Of a DNA stretch of 64,000 nucleotides, positions 16,894 to 26,514 are shown in pieces. The stretch spans positions 1,178,001 through 1,242,000 of the forward strand of contig OY782760.1 of assembly GCA_963678205.1 (NCBI GenBank), written 5' to 3'. A program made the position numbers and the translations under genes. A model generated the notes under the pieces. It was given only the letters and a program-made list of their open reading frames with translations, was not told where the DNA came from and ran no database searches. Source of the DNA: G963556115 sp963678205 (GTDB lineage: Bacteria > Planctomycetota > SZUA-567). Every line of letters begins with the position of its first letter. Positions within the stretch are counted from its first letter, which is position 1.

Positions 16894-19836
16894 ATGGCTA
16901 GAATAGAAATTTTCTGGGAAGGTAATACTAGAGAGTATAACATAGGCCAAGAAATTTTTATTGGCAGGGATGAATCCTGTGATATAAAAGTACCTTCAAT
17001 TAAAGCGTCTCGCAGGCACTGTAGAATATTCAAAGGAACTGGCGGTTATTTCCTTGAAGATTTGGGGTCATCAAACGGTACGGTGCTCAATGGTGTTATG
17101 ATAGGCAGAAAACTTTTAAAACATAATGACGAAATTACAGTAGGAAGAATAAAACTTCGTTTTATAGATAAGACAGAGGATCCTCTGATAGGCAAGCGTC
17201 TTGGCCGTTATCAGATTATTGAAAAGCTTGGGGTTGGGGCTGAGGGAGTAGTTTATCATGGAAGGCAGGTTGCCCTTAATAAGGATGTCGCTGTAAAGCT
17301 GTTGCGCAATAAATTTATTATCAGGAAGGGCGGTATTGAAGTTGTACGTAAAGCTTCAAATGTGGCAGTAAATTTTAATCATCCCAATGTTGTCAAAATA
17401 TTCGAATTTGCAGAAGATAATGGCAGATGTTTCTATTCAATGGAACTACTTTTAGGCGAAGATTTACTTTCTAAATGTATACGTAAACGAAGAATAAAAA
17501 TTATTGATGCTGTAAAGTATGGAATATGTATTTCGAGTGCACTTACAGCTCTGCATTCACTTGGTGTTTTACATGGAGATATAAAACCTCATAACATCCT
17601 TATCGATAAAGATAAAAATTTAAAGTTGATAGATCTTGGCTGGATACCATTTTCACAAGACAAGCCACTGCGTAATAATGATCATGGTTCTGAAGAAGAG
17701 ACAGAAGAGTCAAAGTATAATGATTCGAATGTTTTCGCTACACCCCAGTATGTTGCGCCGGAACTGATCAAGCATCAGGCACGGATGCCACAGAGCGATA
17801 TTTATGCTATGTCGGTAACTATATATCAACTTATTACTGGTGAGCTTCCCTACAAATCAAATCATTTAGAAGAACTTCTGAAGCAGCATATTCAGGGTGA
17901 AGTAAAGAACCCTGTGGAGATTAACTCAAAAATTCCTGCTGAATTGGCAGAGTTGATTTTGGCAGGTATGAATTCTGATGTTAATAAGCGAATAAAGACA
18001 GCTGAAGAGTATTACCAGAGACTGGTAAAGATTGATCAACAAATTACTAAAAGTCGTCAGCAGAAGAAAGAACAGCTTATTAAAAACCTCAAGATGCAAC
18101 GGTTTAGTTTTAGGAGTATTGGGCTGGGTTATAAGTTACTCATACTCCTTTCTATTCTTCTTCTAGGAGCTTCTTATGGAGTGAGGAAGTATAAAGAGTA
18201 TTCTGCTGATCTGGAAAAAGAGCAGGTAATGCAACTTGATCTTGGAAATGAACTATATAGTAGTGGAGACTATGAAAAAGCAAAAACCATTTTAACTTCA
18301 CTAATTAATTCAGGTCCTAATTCAGACGTTGAGATTGGTGCTAGAAGAATACTTGAGTTACTTGATTTGCCCGATGAAGTAAAGGAATTGCAACTGCTTA
18401 AAAAGAAGTTGCAAACTGGTAAAGTTTCTAATAGTAAGTTAGTAGAAATACTGAGAGAAAAGATAAGATCAAAAGAGCTTACTGTTGATATAGAGAAAGA
18501 GTATATAGCGTATCTAAAATCAATAGGTGGTGATACTGATGTACGGTATAACTGGCAAAAGGATATAGACTCCAAGCTTGCTGAAGGTAAATTTGTTGTA
18601 GCGTATGATGATTTGTATGCTATTAATAGTGCTGAGTTTAGTAAATATGAAAAGAATGAATATCAGCAATATTTACAACGAATTACAGCTACTCTAAACA
18701 AGATGATTGAAGATGATTATGATGTGGCTGGAACGTATCTAAAGTCAAGGCGTATTAATGAGGCTTGTGTAATATTAGAGCGTATTGCTGATATCTACCC
18801 TCCTGTACTTGGGTGGCGTGAGCGAATACTTGATTATTTTGCTGTTAGTAATGAAGCGTTTTGTACCAAAATAGCAGATTCTTTTAGTGTCTGTCTAGCA
18901 AAAATTAATGCTTTGGATGCGACCGGTTTACGTGAAGAGGTATTTAAACTGGATAGTTATGCTACAAAACAAGTTTCAAAAATTGATACCTCATATATTC
19001 ATAATCTTCCTATATATATAGAAGCGTTTTCTTCAGCAGTTATTAATAAAATAAAGAGTATAAAATCTACTACGGGCAAGTTAGCTTTGCTCGAAGTTAT
19101 GATTAATGGAAGGAATGAACTGGTAGAGGTAGAAGTTGAAGGTGATAGCTTGGCTGCTTATGTCGGAGGTCGTTTGGCCAATGTTAAAATACAAGATATA
19201 CTTTTAAGCTCTATAGAGAAAATTTTACCTGCTTTTGAGATTACTCCAGAAGAAGCCATTGGGGCAGGGGTATATTTTAGTTCTCACGGTGCTAAAAATA
19301 TAGCGATGGGGTATTTTGAAGCTGCTAAAGATGGTGAAAATTCAAAATTTTTGGGTACGGTAAATACGTTCCTAGAAGTTTTGTCTGGTTACTGTGAAGT
19401 TCCAGTTGCAAAAGATAATAAAAATATCAAAATATTATCAAACAGTAGTATAAAGTTAGGAGGCCTTCGTATTATTTTGCCGACTTTATCTGCGGAATAT
19501 ACTTTTGAAACTGCTAAAAATGGAAAATTAATTGTAAGTGTTAAGGATTCAGAATTGGAAATATTTCTTCAGAAAAATAGTGGAAAGCAATTACTTGGCA
19601 AAGCTATTGTAATGCCTCAGGAGGGTAGAAGCATTGATATAAAAGGCTATTGGGATAAATTAATAGTCAGTCAGAATGATATAATAGTTGGTACAATTGA
19701 TAAAGAGGCGGTGGGGGATATTGTGATAGCTCCTAATAGAGAGGGCTATGGTATGATGGATCTTAAAAAGAGAATTTCTATAACGTTACCTCATAAAAAA
19801 ACGCCAAGTGATATAAATACGGATGTGCTGGGATAG
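16894..19836 (+). CDS. FHA-domain Ser/Thr protein kinase with one membrane segment
   Basis: The 980-residue protein starts with a forkhead-associated domain (residues about 1-95): IGRDESCDIKV, SRRHCRIF and LEDLGSSNGTVLNG keep the phosphothreonine-binding Arg, Ser, His and Asn. A kinase domain follows (about 104-380) with GVGAEGVVY, AVKLL, the catalytic loop HGDIKPHNIL and DLG in place of DFG. The catalytic loop has HGD rather than HRD, so it is a non-RD kinase, normally not needing activation-loop phosphorylation. A hydrophobic helix at about 409-428 would cross the membrane, leaving some 550 residues of extracytoplasmic helical region with a TPR-like start (ELYSSGDYEKAKTILTSLI). No known domain was recognised in the tail. 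FHA and kinase in one chain suggests self or partner phosphothreonine recognition. It follows the second lacI by 103 bases without a terminator seen. Confidence 0.88.
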   Translation: MARIEIFWEGNTREYNIGQEIFIGRDESCDIKVPSIKASRRHCRIFKGTGGYFLEDLGSSNGTVLNGVMIGRKLLKHNDEITVGRIKLRFIDKTEDPLIGKRLGRYQIIEKLGVGAEGVVYHGRQVALNKDVAVKLLRNKFIIRKGGIEVVRKASNVAVNFNHPNVVKIFEFAEDNGRCFYSMELLLGEDLLSKCIRKRRIKIIDAVKYGICISSALTALHSLGVLHGDIKPHNILIDKDKNLKLIDLGWIPFSQDKPLRNNDHGSEEETEESKYNDSNVFATPQYVAPELIKHQARMPQSDIYAMSVTIYQLITGELPYKSNHLEELLKQHIQGEVKNPVEINSKIPAELAELILAGMNSDVNKRIKTAEEYYQRLVKIDQQITKSRQQKKEQLIKNLKMQRFSFRSIGLGYKLLILLSILLLGASYGVRKYKEYSADLEKEQVMQLDLGNELYSSGDYEKAKTILTSLINSGPNSDVEIGARRILELLDLPDEVKELQLLKKKLQTGKVSNSKLVEILREKIRSKELTVDIEKEYIAYLKSIGGDTDVRYNWQKDIDSKLAEGKFVVAYDDLYAINSAEFSKYEKNEYQQYLQRITATLNKMIEDDYDVAGTYLKSRRINEACVILERIADIYPPVLGWRERILDYFAVSNEAFCTKIADSFSVCLAKINALDATGLREEVFKLDSYATKQVSKIDTSYIHNLPIYIEAFSSAVINKIKSIKSTTGKLALLEVMINGRNELVEVEVEGDSLAAYVGGRLANVKIQDILLSSIEKILPAFEITPEEAIGAGVYFSSHGAKNIAMGYFEAAKDGENSKFLGTVNTFLEVLSGYCEVPVAKDNKNIKILSNSSIKLGGLRIILPTLSAEYTFETAKNGKLIVSVKDSELEIFLQKNSGKQLLGKAIVMPQEGRSIDIKGYWDKLIVSQNDIIVGTIDKEAVGDIVIAPNREGYGMMDLKKRISITLPHKKTPSDINTDVLG

Positions 19837-19847
19837 TTTGATTAAAT

Positions 19848-19880
19848 AAAAGAGCCTCACTCATGAGGCTCTTTTAAAAA
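19848..19880. terminator. Bidirectional terminator between the FHA kinase and cbiK
   Basis: AAAAGAGCCTCA (19848-19859) pairs perfectly with TGAGGCTCTTTT (19864-19875). The A-run on one side and T-run on the other let it serve both convergent genes. Confidence 0.9.
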
Positions 19881-19900
19881 TTGTAAATCATGAGTGAATC

Positions 19901-20758
19901 TTAATTTGGAAGAATTGCTTTAAGATGAGCAATAAATATTTCGGTAATTGCAGGGTTCTGACCTAGTGGCTTGATAACAGTCGCGTCAAGATTGAGTATT
20001 GATTTCCAGCTATCTGGTTCATCACCCATAACATCGTTCATGATATGGTCACCAGCTACGATCATAAATGGGATGAATTTTACTTTCTTTAAACCACTAT
20101 CTTTGACTGCTTTGAAAGCTGTTTCTGTGCCGATAGGACCTTCAACTGTAGCAAGTTGAACATCTTTGTAGTTTGCTTTAATGTAGTCATTGAACTTAAT
20201 AAGCTGATCGTTAAATTCTAGGTGGTGATCATTGCCATGACCAGCAATAATAGTAAATTCACCTTTACCCCCGAATTTTTTTGAAAGAATTTTTGCCACA
20301 TCGGCTATATCTTTTTCTGAACTTAATAGTGGAGTTGAGAATTTAGGCTTTATACCGTAAGTGTTACCATTAGTAAGTTCGCTGTATTCTCCACCTGGAA
20401 CAACGTGAAGTGATTGGACGTATACCTCGTCTTTTCCTTCTTTAGAAAGGCTTTTGAAAAGCTGCTCTGGGTTGACAATCTTTTCTTTACGCTCAAACAT
20501 TGTTGTCTGACCTTCTTTAGCAAGTTTGTCAATAATGAACTGAGCAGTAAAAGCCCAACGAATTTCATATGCAGGGAATGCTTTGGCAAAAGCTTTGTCT
20601 ATCTCTTCAAAGCTTTTTTGAGCTTCAGGAATGCTGGTACCGAAAGCAATAAGGGCAATTACTGGTTTTTCTCCAGCTTGGCACTTTGTTGCGCCCCAAG
20701 AAAAAGCGCATAGTGAGAATGCAATTAAAAAAGTCTGAAGAGCACGTGGAAAATTCAT
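19901..20758 (-). CDS. cbiK: Exported sirohydrochlorin cobaltochelatase (CbiK)
   Basis: The 285-residue protein has a signal peptide (MNFPRALQTFLIAFSLCAFS, then a small-residue cleavage region) and a CbiK domain: VIALIAFGTSIPEAQKSFE, the VQSLHVVPGGEYSEL histidine motif, IIAGHGNDHHLEFND, and KVKFIPFMIVAGDHIMNDVMGDEPDSW. These histidines bind the metal inserted into sirohydrochlorin on the anaerobic cobalamin route. Periplasmic CbiK forms are known in Desulfovibrio, where a role in cobalt or tetrapyrrole handling outside the cytoplasm was proposed. The ATG at 20758 is preceded by TAGGAGA; an upstream in-frame start would spoil the signal peptide. It is expressed alone behind a cobalamin riboswitch, with no other B12 gene in the window. 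Confidence 0.93.
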   Translation of the reverse strand: MNFPRALQTFLIAFSLCAFSWGATKCQAGEKPVIALIAFGTSIPEAQKSFEEIDKAFAKAFPAYEIRWAFTAQFIIDKLAKEGQTTMFERKEKIVNPEQLFKSLSKEGKDEVYVQSLHVVPGGEYSELTNGNTYGIKPKFSTPLLSSEKDIADVAKILSKKFGGKGEFTIIAGHGNDHHLEFNDQLIKFNDYIKANYKDVQLATVEGPIGTETAFKAVKDSGLKKVKFIPFMIVAGDHIMNDVMGDEPDSWKSILNLDATVIKPLGQNPAITEIFIAHLKAILPN

Positions 20759-20934
20759 TTTAAATCTCCTAAGGTTAAAAAAGAAAAGGCTTAAAAGCCA
20801 GATTTTTACCAAAGAGACTTGTCATGGTATGAATAGCAAAATATAATATTGTGATATTATACCTAAAATGTAAATTTTAGTTATAACATACTATTATTAA
20901 TTGCATTCATCAACTCAGACAGGAGTCTCAGAAT

Positions 20935-21128
20935 TACTTTATAGGGCGTCTTCTGACTTGTGGGTCATCTCAAATTGGTAACACCTTCCCATTCAATTTA
21001 AAATTAAACAGTGGTCTTTCATACTGCATTTTATGCAGTTTAGGTTACCAAAGATCGCCACTTACAGCAGCATGTCTTCTGTGGCGGTTTTTCACCGCTC
21101 TTCCTAGGTTAAAACTAACCTATACCTA
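20935..21128 (-). ncRNA. Cobalamin (B12) riboswitch upstream of cbiK
   Basis: On the minus strand the leader carries the cobalamin-aptamer blocks in order: GGAAGAGCGGTGAAAAACCGC, GCTGTAA, CCACTG, GGGAAGGTG, GATGACCCAC, and the closing AAGTCAGAAGACGCCC with its partner. The order and spacing fit the class. Between aptamer and start codon (20760-20800) lies a short GGCTTTTAAGCC stem followed by TTTTCTTTTTT just before the ribosome site, a possible terminator or anti-ribosome-site platform. Binding of B12 should therefore reduce cbiK expression. The exact ends are approximate. Confidence 0.93.
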
Positions 21129-21145
21129 TAAAGAATTATTTACGT

Positions 21146-21173
21146 ATTATAATAACTTTCTTATCATAGTCAA
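21146..21173 (-). promoter_or_regulatory. Sigma-70 promoter of the riboswitch-cbiK transcript
   Basis: On the minus strand TTGACT (21173-21168), a 16-base spacer and a perfect TATAAT (21151-21146) place transcription start near 21139, ten bases before the aptamer. This makes the riboswitch transcript independent of the upstream kinase gene. Confidence 0.85.
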
Positions 21174-21209
21174 TATCAGTTATTTGTAAAAAACATATGG
21201 TTATAATAA

Positions 21210-24200
21210 TTATTTGTTCAGTCGTTTAAGCATTTCTTTACGCTCTTTAGAGCTTTCAAGCAGTATAGCTTCTTGTATATAATGCAGAGCTTCTGTTTTT
21301 TTGCCCATAATTTCGAGTGCTTCTGCACAGAGTGTTAGAGCTTCTGGACTGTTTCGATTACTTAATTTTACTGCTTCTTCTGCAACTAGAAAAGCTCGTT
21401 CTGGGATTGGTTCTAATTTTTTAGACGGATTTGGGGTTAACTCAAATCCAGGGTTCAAATAAAACCGTGCTACCTCTAGACGTAGTTCCAAGCTGTTTGG
21501 TAAGTGTGTTAGTGCTTTGTCAAAAGCACTAACGCCTTCAAACCAGAAGTCTTCCTGACGATAAAGTAATTCTGCTCTATTGAGTTGTGGTGTATACCAG
21601 TCTGGTAAAAGTGTAATTGCCTGAGTAAATAGGTCATTTGCTTGAGTCAAGTTGCCGCTATTTACTAGGGATTCGGCCAAAGTATTATATCTAGTAGCAA
21701 GTTCGCTGCCATCTACAGTGTCACTAATAGTTCGGGCTGCTTCTAATAGAATCCATGCATGTTTACTGTATTCTTCAGTTTTTTTAAGCATGTTATCTAC
21801 AGCATTAAGTAAGTTCTTCAATATTTCTCTAGATTTAAGTTCAGCTGGGTAATACTTTTTTAAATATTCTAAGGTATAATCATTTTGGAGTACTGTGATT
21901 TGCTTTACTGCAGCATCCGGAGATTCTTCAAGCTCTAATAACGCTTCCTCTATTCTTGCAAGCAACCCATATACATTGGAATATTTAAGATTATGGTCTC
22001 TTATTCTTAGCTGTATTGTTTTGTAGTCGTGTTCTGAGGCATTTTTTACAATATGCTCTAAAATTATGGTATTTTCCCCTGCCAATAGATCAGTGATTGC
22101 ATAGCGCCTGTCTCTTCCTTTGTCATCAAGAAAATTGGTAAACTCTTTATTGTTAATAAAAAGTTTGTCAGTATTGCTGTCAAGATAGATAACAATATGT
22201 TTATTCTCTTTGAGTATATAGGATTGTTTTATATAGTATTTTTCAATGCCTTTGGTTGTAATGTTGCTTATATCAAAGTAGCCTAGAGCGTTTTTAGCAG
22301 GTTTAATTGTATGCCAGTCTGCAAATGCTACATCTTTATCTTTAAATAGTTTGTTGATGTCGGGTTTCTCAGTATCAGTGAAGGCTTTTGATATCATAGT
22401 TGATGTTGGTGCTATATCTTTTAAAGCGTTTCTGTAAGCATGATTGAAAGATTGGTTGAAGTATTCTATTGCTTTTGAATTATCGTGGTTAGCTAGGGCA
22501 ATACCAATTAGGTACTCTCTTTCACCAAGTTCAAGAAATCTACTACGACTCTGGGTTATACTGTCGGCTAGATTATTGCATTCATAGATAATATCTCTCT
22601 CATTGCCTCGAAGCGTTTTAATATAACCAGAATATGCTTTAAGCAACGTAGAGTGATCAGAGCGTTCTTTTAATATTTTTTTGTATAAAACTTTGGCAGC
22701 CTCTCTGTCTTTTGGTTCTGAAGCAAGACTGTCTGCGAGTCTTAGGCTACTCTTTATCATTTCCTGATTCATTCCAAGCACTGATATCTGCATAGATAGT
22801 AATGTGAATTCTCCGTTGTCTGTTGAAATTCCTATATATGAATCTGTGCCAGTAGAAGATTCGTCAGAAATTTTAAGTTTTATAATCTCTTTACCGTCAA
22901 CTTGAATAATAATGAGTTTGTTCTGGGTATCTCGGTATACTGATATATTATGTGGTGCTTTAGGCTTTAATGTGAATGAGCCATCTTCAGCAAGCACAGT
23001 GTCGCCCCTGAGTATTTTCGCTCCAGGTCTACCTTCTACTCCGAGTTCGATAACTCTGGTTGAGCTTTTTATTTTATATGTTTTATCTAACCCTGAATAT
23101 ATTTTGACCTTTCCCATTCCTATTTCTGGGGTATAAACTTTGAAGTTAACATGAAAAATCGACGGTAAGCTTACAGGGGCGCCAAAGGCGACCTTATTCT
23201 GGTTTTTATCAGCTTTTATTATTAGACCATCTGGAGTCAATTTTGCTAACCTGGAATTTAGCCATCCAATCTTATTTTTACTGGATTCAGTAAGGTTTGT
23301 AGTTACTTTTGCCGTATTTTTTAATTTAATCGTGTATTCACCACGCCAGTCTCTTTTGAGCATAGCGCCAAGAATATTTTTATCCTTTTTTATCTGCGCT
23401 TGTTGTGCCTTGGACTCAATCAATTTCTCTGCAGTACCTTGCGCGTAATTAATAACTATCAGTGTGAAAATACTAATAATTATCAGGCTACCGATCATAA
23501 TGCTTGTGGCTGGACGACGTTTTATGTTCAATCGGATTTTATACAGTAGCGATGAAGGACGCGCCATGATAATGTTACCATTTAAGAAAGAATTACAATC
23601 ACTCATTAAATCTTCGGCACTCTGGTAACGCCTATATGGTTCTTTAGCAAGGCATTTCATGATAATCGTATCTAGATCTTTGTTGAGTCTTGGGTTGATT
23701 TTTCTTGGCTGTATAGGGTAATGATTAATAATTTGTTTAAGAAGTTCAAATTGAGTCATACCTGTAAATGGTGGCTTGCCGGTGATTAATTCATAAAATA
23801 ATGCCCCAAGCGAATAGATATCACTTAGTGGCCCTATTTCATCAACTTTTCCAGCAGCCTGCTCTGGAGCAATATATGGAAGGGTTCCCATTATGGCTCC
23901 GCTCTTGGTCATTCGGTCTTCGCTATCATTATTAGTAAGATTTATCGCCAGACCAAAGTCTGTAAGCATTGGCCGACCATCTGTGTCAATTATAACATTG
24001 CCTGGCTTGATATCACGGTGTATTACACCTTGTTTGTGAGCATAGGCAATAGACTCAGCTATAGATCTCATAAGTTCACAAGCTTTATATGGTGGGAGTG
24101 GACCTGATTCTAGCATCTGGTCAAGTGGAGTACCTTCAATAAAGTCCATTGTAAAGAAGTGCAAACCTCTGTGGACATCAAAATTATGAATCTGTACAAT

Positions 24201-24665
24201 ATTGGGATGCTTTAAAATTGCGGCTGCTTTTGCTTCCTGTATAAACCTTTTAATGTCCTCTTCACTAGCGTCATCTGCTGATTTCAGAACTTTCAGCGCA
24301 ACAATTCTTTTTAGTGTTTTATGTTTTGCTTTGTATACTACTCCCATTCCTCCTCTGGCAACTTCTTCAATAATCGTATAGTCGCCAAAGCTGGAGTGCT
24401 TGCCATGTCTGATACTCTCGTTTAGATTGGTTGATGTGGTTTTAACTTCTGAAGAATCCGAAGCGGAGGCCATCCTTTTCGTAGAAGAGGATGTTTGAGA
24501 TATAATATGCTTGCTAGAGTCAAATTTTTTACCGCACGCAATACAAAAAATATCACCCTTAATGTTTCCTGTGTTAAATTTATGGTTACAGTGTGGGCAC
24601 TCGGCATGCTGAGAGTTATCATGTGGTGTTGAATTTGACGTATAAACCGTTGATTCATTTACCAA
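21210..24665 (-). CDS. Membrane Ser/Thr protein kinase with N-terminal zinc ribbon and C-terminal TPR region
   Basis: The 1151-residue protein has a zinc ribbon with Cys23/Cys26 and Cys41/Cys44, a PknB-like kinase domain (about 92-365; ARGGMGVVYKA, ALKVLK, HRDIKPGNVII, DFGLA, GTLPYIAPEQ), one membrane helix near 385-408 and a long extracytoplasmic part. The latter includes a beta-rich region near 540-640 that resembles a LamG/concanavalin-like fold (VYRDTQNKLIIIQVDGKEI, SYIGISTDNGEFTLL) and TPR-like repeats near the end (ANDLFTQAITLLPDWYTPQL). The start is a TTG preceded by AAGGAG at nine bases; no suitable ATG lies in frame. It follows the parvulin gene with only five bases between them, so the two are coexpressed. 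All kinase catalytic residues are present. What it senses and phosphorylates is unknown. Confidence 0.9.
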   Translation of the reverse strand: MVNESTVYTSNSTPHDNSQHAECPHCNHKFNTGNIKGDIFCIACGKKFDSSKHIISQTSSSTKRMASASDSSEVKTTSTNLNESIRHGKHSSFGDYTIIEEVARGGMGVVYKAKHKTLKRIVALKVLKSADDASEEDIKRFIQEAKAAAILKHPNIVQIHNFDVHRGLHFFTMDFIEGTPLDQMLESGPLPPYKACELMRSIAESIAYAHKQGVIHRDIKPGNVIIDTDGRPMLTDFGLAINLTNNDSEDRMTKSGAIMGTLPYIAPEQAAGKVDEIGPLSDIYSLGALFYELITGKPPFTGMTQFELLKQIINHYPIQPRKINPRLNKDLDTIIMKCLAKEPYRRYQSAEDLMSDCNSFLNGNIIMARPSSLLYKIRLNIKRRPATSIMIGSLIIISIFTLIVINYAQGTAEKLIESKAQQAQIKKDKNILGAMLKRDWRGEYTIKLKNTAKVTTNLTESSKNKIGWLNSRLAKLTPDGLIIKADKNQNKVAFGAPVSLPSIFHVNFKVYTPEIGMGKVKIYSGLDKTYKIKSSTRVIELGVEGRPGAKILRGDTVLAEDGSFTLKPKAPHNISVYRDTQNKLIIIQVDGKEIIKLKISDESSTGTDSYIGISTDNGEFTLLSMQISVLGMNQEMIKSSLRLADSLASEPKDREAAKVLYKKILKERSDHSTLLKAYSGYIKTLRGNERDIIYECNNLADSITQSRSRFLELGEREYLIGIALANHDNSKAIEYFNQSFNHAYRNALKDIAPTSTMISKAFTDTEKPDINKLFKDKDVAFADWHTIKPAKNALGYFDISNITTKGIEKYYIKQSYILKENKHIVIYLDSNTDKLFINNKEFTNFLDDKGRDRRYAITDLLAGENTIILEHIVKNASEHDYKTIQLRIRDHNLKYSNVYGLLARIEEALLELEESPDAAVKQITVLQNDYTLEYLKKYYPAELKSREILKNLLNAVDNMLKKTEEYSKHAWILLEAARTISDTVDGSELATRYNTLAESLVNSGNLTQANDLFTQAITLLPDWYTPQLNRAELLYRQEDFWFEGVSAFDKALTHLPNSLELRLEVARFYLNPGFELTPNPSKKLEPIPERAFLVAEEAVKLSNRNSPEALTLCAEALEIMGKKTEALHYIQEAILLESSKERKEMLKRLNK

Positions 24666-24670
24666 CTGAG

Positions 24671-25816
24671 TTATCTCCTTTTCTTTGACTCTTTCTCCTG
24701 TTGGATATAAATTTGCATTTGGGCTCTAAGGAACCTGAGGCTCTCTTCACTACTCGCTACGCTTGTTATTTTTTCAGGTGGGAATGGATCACCATCATTC
24801 CAGGTAATAATATTTTTCTTTACTTTTGATTTTAGCCAGTCAATATAAGCATTTTCGTATTTTAAATCTCCAATGTAACCTTCAATAATTTTTTTTGCTT
24901 GGGAGAATGGGATCTTTTTACCACCTTTGATCTCTTCAAGTAGAATAATATGCCATCCTTTGTCACTTCTAGTAATAATTACATCACCTCTAGCATTTAG
25001 ATCATGTATAGCCTGGATCATCTCTTTAGGAAAGTATGTTGTTCCATCAGGTCTTACGAAATCATGTTCTTGTGGAAAGAAATTCCCTGGAGTACCTGTA
25101 ACAATTAAACCTCCATTTTTTGCAAATTTATCTTTGCTAAACTCCTTTGCCATCTCAGGAAATAGTGAAATTCGCTTAGTAATTGGATTTTTTCTCAAAG
25201 TGTTATAAAGCATATATGCTTGTTTTTTGCTTAATTTTTCATTACTTTTATCAGAGCTAAGGAATAATTCTCTGATTCTGATCATTCTTTGTCCGGTAAA
25301 TACCGTCTTTCTATTTTTTAAGTAGAATTTTTTTACTTCCCGTGGAGATGCGTCCATATTTGAGCGAGTTGCGTATACAATATTTCTTCTCATAATTTTT
25401 GAACGGGCATAGCGTTCCGCAAGGGGGTTGTTTTTTAGCCGACCTATTCTCATCGTTTTTAATTCTCTCTCTACTTGAGTAGTAGTGATATCAAAATCAT
25501 TTGATGGCTCGTCGTCGTTCATTATTTTTTTGTATTCATCTTCGGTAAGAAAAGTAATAATTAGTTCTTTCATCGCGTTAGCACTTAGGGTTTCAAGTTC
25601 TGCTTCGTTTATGCTATTTTCATCACGATCAGGATAGCTCATTTTGAAAATAATTAATCCCATGGTATCAAGCTGAGAACGGGTGATTTTTTTACCATTA
25701 ACATTTACAAGTATTGCATGATCAAGAATATTATTATTAGCTGCATTAACGTTTTGTGAAATACATGAAAAGGTAATAAGTGTTGTTAATATTAAAAAAT
25801 TTTTTGAACGCTTCAT
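24671..25816 (-). CDS. Exported parvulin-type peptidyl-prolyl isomerase (SurA/PrsA-like)
   Basis: The 381-residue protein begins with a signal peptide (MKRSKNFLILTTLITFSCIS) and ends with a parvulin (rotamase) domain: MIRIRELFLSS, LFPEMAKEFSKDKFAKNGGLIV and MIQAIHDLNARGDVIITRSDKGWHIILLEEIKGGKKIPF. The N-terminal half (VNGKKITRSQLDTMGL and following helices) resembles the chaperone part of SurA. Such proteins help fold secreted or outer-membrane proteins. The start at 25816 was chosen for the best signal peptide; an in-frame ATG at 25828 is closer to an AGGGG. Immediate adjacency to the kinase gene suggests a joint envelope-stress or secretion role, which is inference. Confidence 0.85.
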   Translation of the reverse strand: MKRSKNFLILTTLITFSCISQNVNAANNNILDHAILVNVNGKKITRSQLDTMGLIIFKMSYPDRDENSINEAELETLSANAMKELIITFLTEDEYKKIMNDDEPSNDFDITTTQVERELKTMRIGRLKNNPLAERYARSKIMRRNIVYATRSNMDASPREVKKFYLKNRKTVFTGQRMIRIRELFLSSDKSNEKLSKKQAYMLYNTLRKNPITKRISLFPEMAKEFSKDKFAKNGGLIVTGTPGNFFPQEHDFVRPDGTTYFPKEMIQAIHDLNARGDVIITRSDKGWHIILLEEIKGGKKIPFSQAKKIIEGYIGDLKYENAYIDWLKSKVKKNIITWNDGDPFPPEKITSVASSEESLRFLRAQMQIYIQQEKESKKRR

Positions 25817-25884
25817 AATCTGTACCATTTGCCCCTGCTTAATAATTCTGTTATGTATATACAATAAAATAATTATATTAAAAA

Positions 25885-26469
25885 TTAGAGAGTGCCTTTA
25901 CTGGATGGGATCCCATGCTCTCTGTCATCATTTGAAAGAGCTTCTTTTAGTGCTCTGCCACAGCCTTTGAATATCGCCTCAAGACAGTGGTGAGGGTCAG
26001 ATCCTTCAAGTAGATCTACATGCATATTTAAACCTGCATTTACACATAAGGCTCTCATAAATTCCCGTCCCAGACAGGTGTCAAACTCTCCACATTTTTC
26101 TGCGGGTATTTCAGCTCTATATTCAAGAAGAGGTCTGCCGGATATATCCAGCACTACTCTGCAGAGTGCTTCTTCCATAGGAAGTAGCATGCTTCCATAG
26201 CGCTTAATCCCTTTTTTGTCTCCTACTGCTTTTTTCAGGCATTCTCCAAGGCAGATTCCTATATCTTCAACAGTATGGTGCGCATCCACCTCAATATCAC
26301 CTTGAGCTTTGATAGAAAGGTCAAAAAGTGCATGTTTTGCCATGAGTGTAATCATATGGTCAAAAAATCCAACGCCTGTAGATATTTCAACTTTACCAGT
26401 TCCATCAATGTTAAGTTCAAGTTCAATAGATGTTTCTGCAGTTTTACGTGATGTTGATGCCGTACGCAT
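25885..26469 (-). CDS. hisB: Imidazoleglycerol-phosphate dehydratase
   Basis: The 194-residue product is a stand-alone HisB of normal length, catalysing the sixth step of histidine synthesis. The metal-binding histidine motifs are all present: GVGFFDHMITLMAKHALFDL, VDAHHTVEDIGICLGE and GSDPHHCLEAIFKGCGRALK. AGGAG lies seven bases upstream of its ATG. It lies 68 bases before the parvulin gene in the same direction. No other his gene is in the window. Confidence 0.97.
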   Translation of the reverse strand: MRTASTSRKTAETSIELELNIDGTGKVEISTGVGFFDHMITLMAKHALFDLSIKAQGDIEVDAHHTVEDIGICLGECLKKAVGDKKGIKRYGSMLLPMEEALCRVVLDISGRPLLEYRAEIPAEKCGEFDTCLGREFMRALCVNAGLNMHVDLLEGSDPHHCLEAIFKGCGRALKEALSNDDREHGIPSSKGTL

Positions 26470-26514
26470 TATTTGCTCCTAATATATTATAGAGTAATAG
26501 TTAGTATTCATTGT

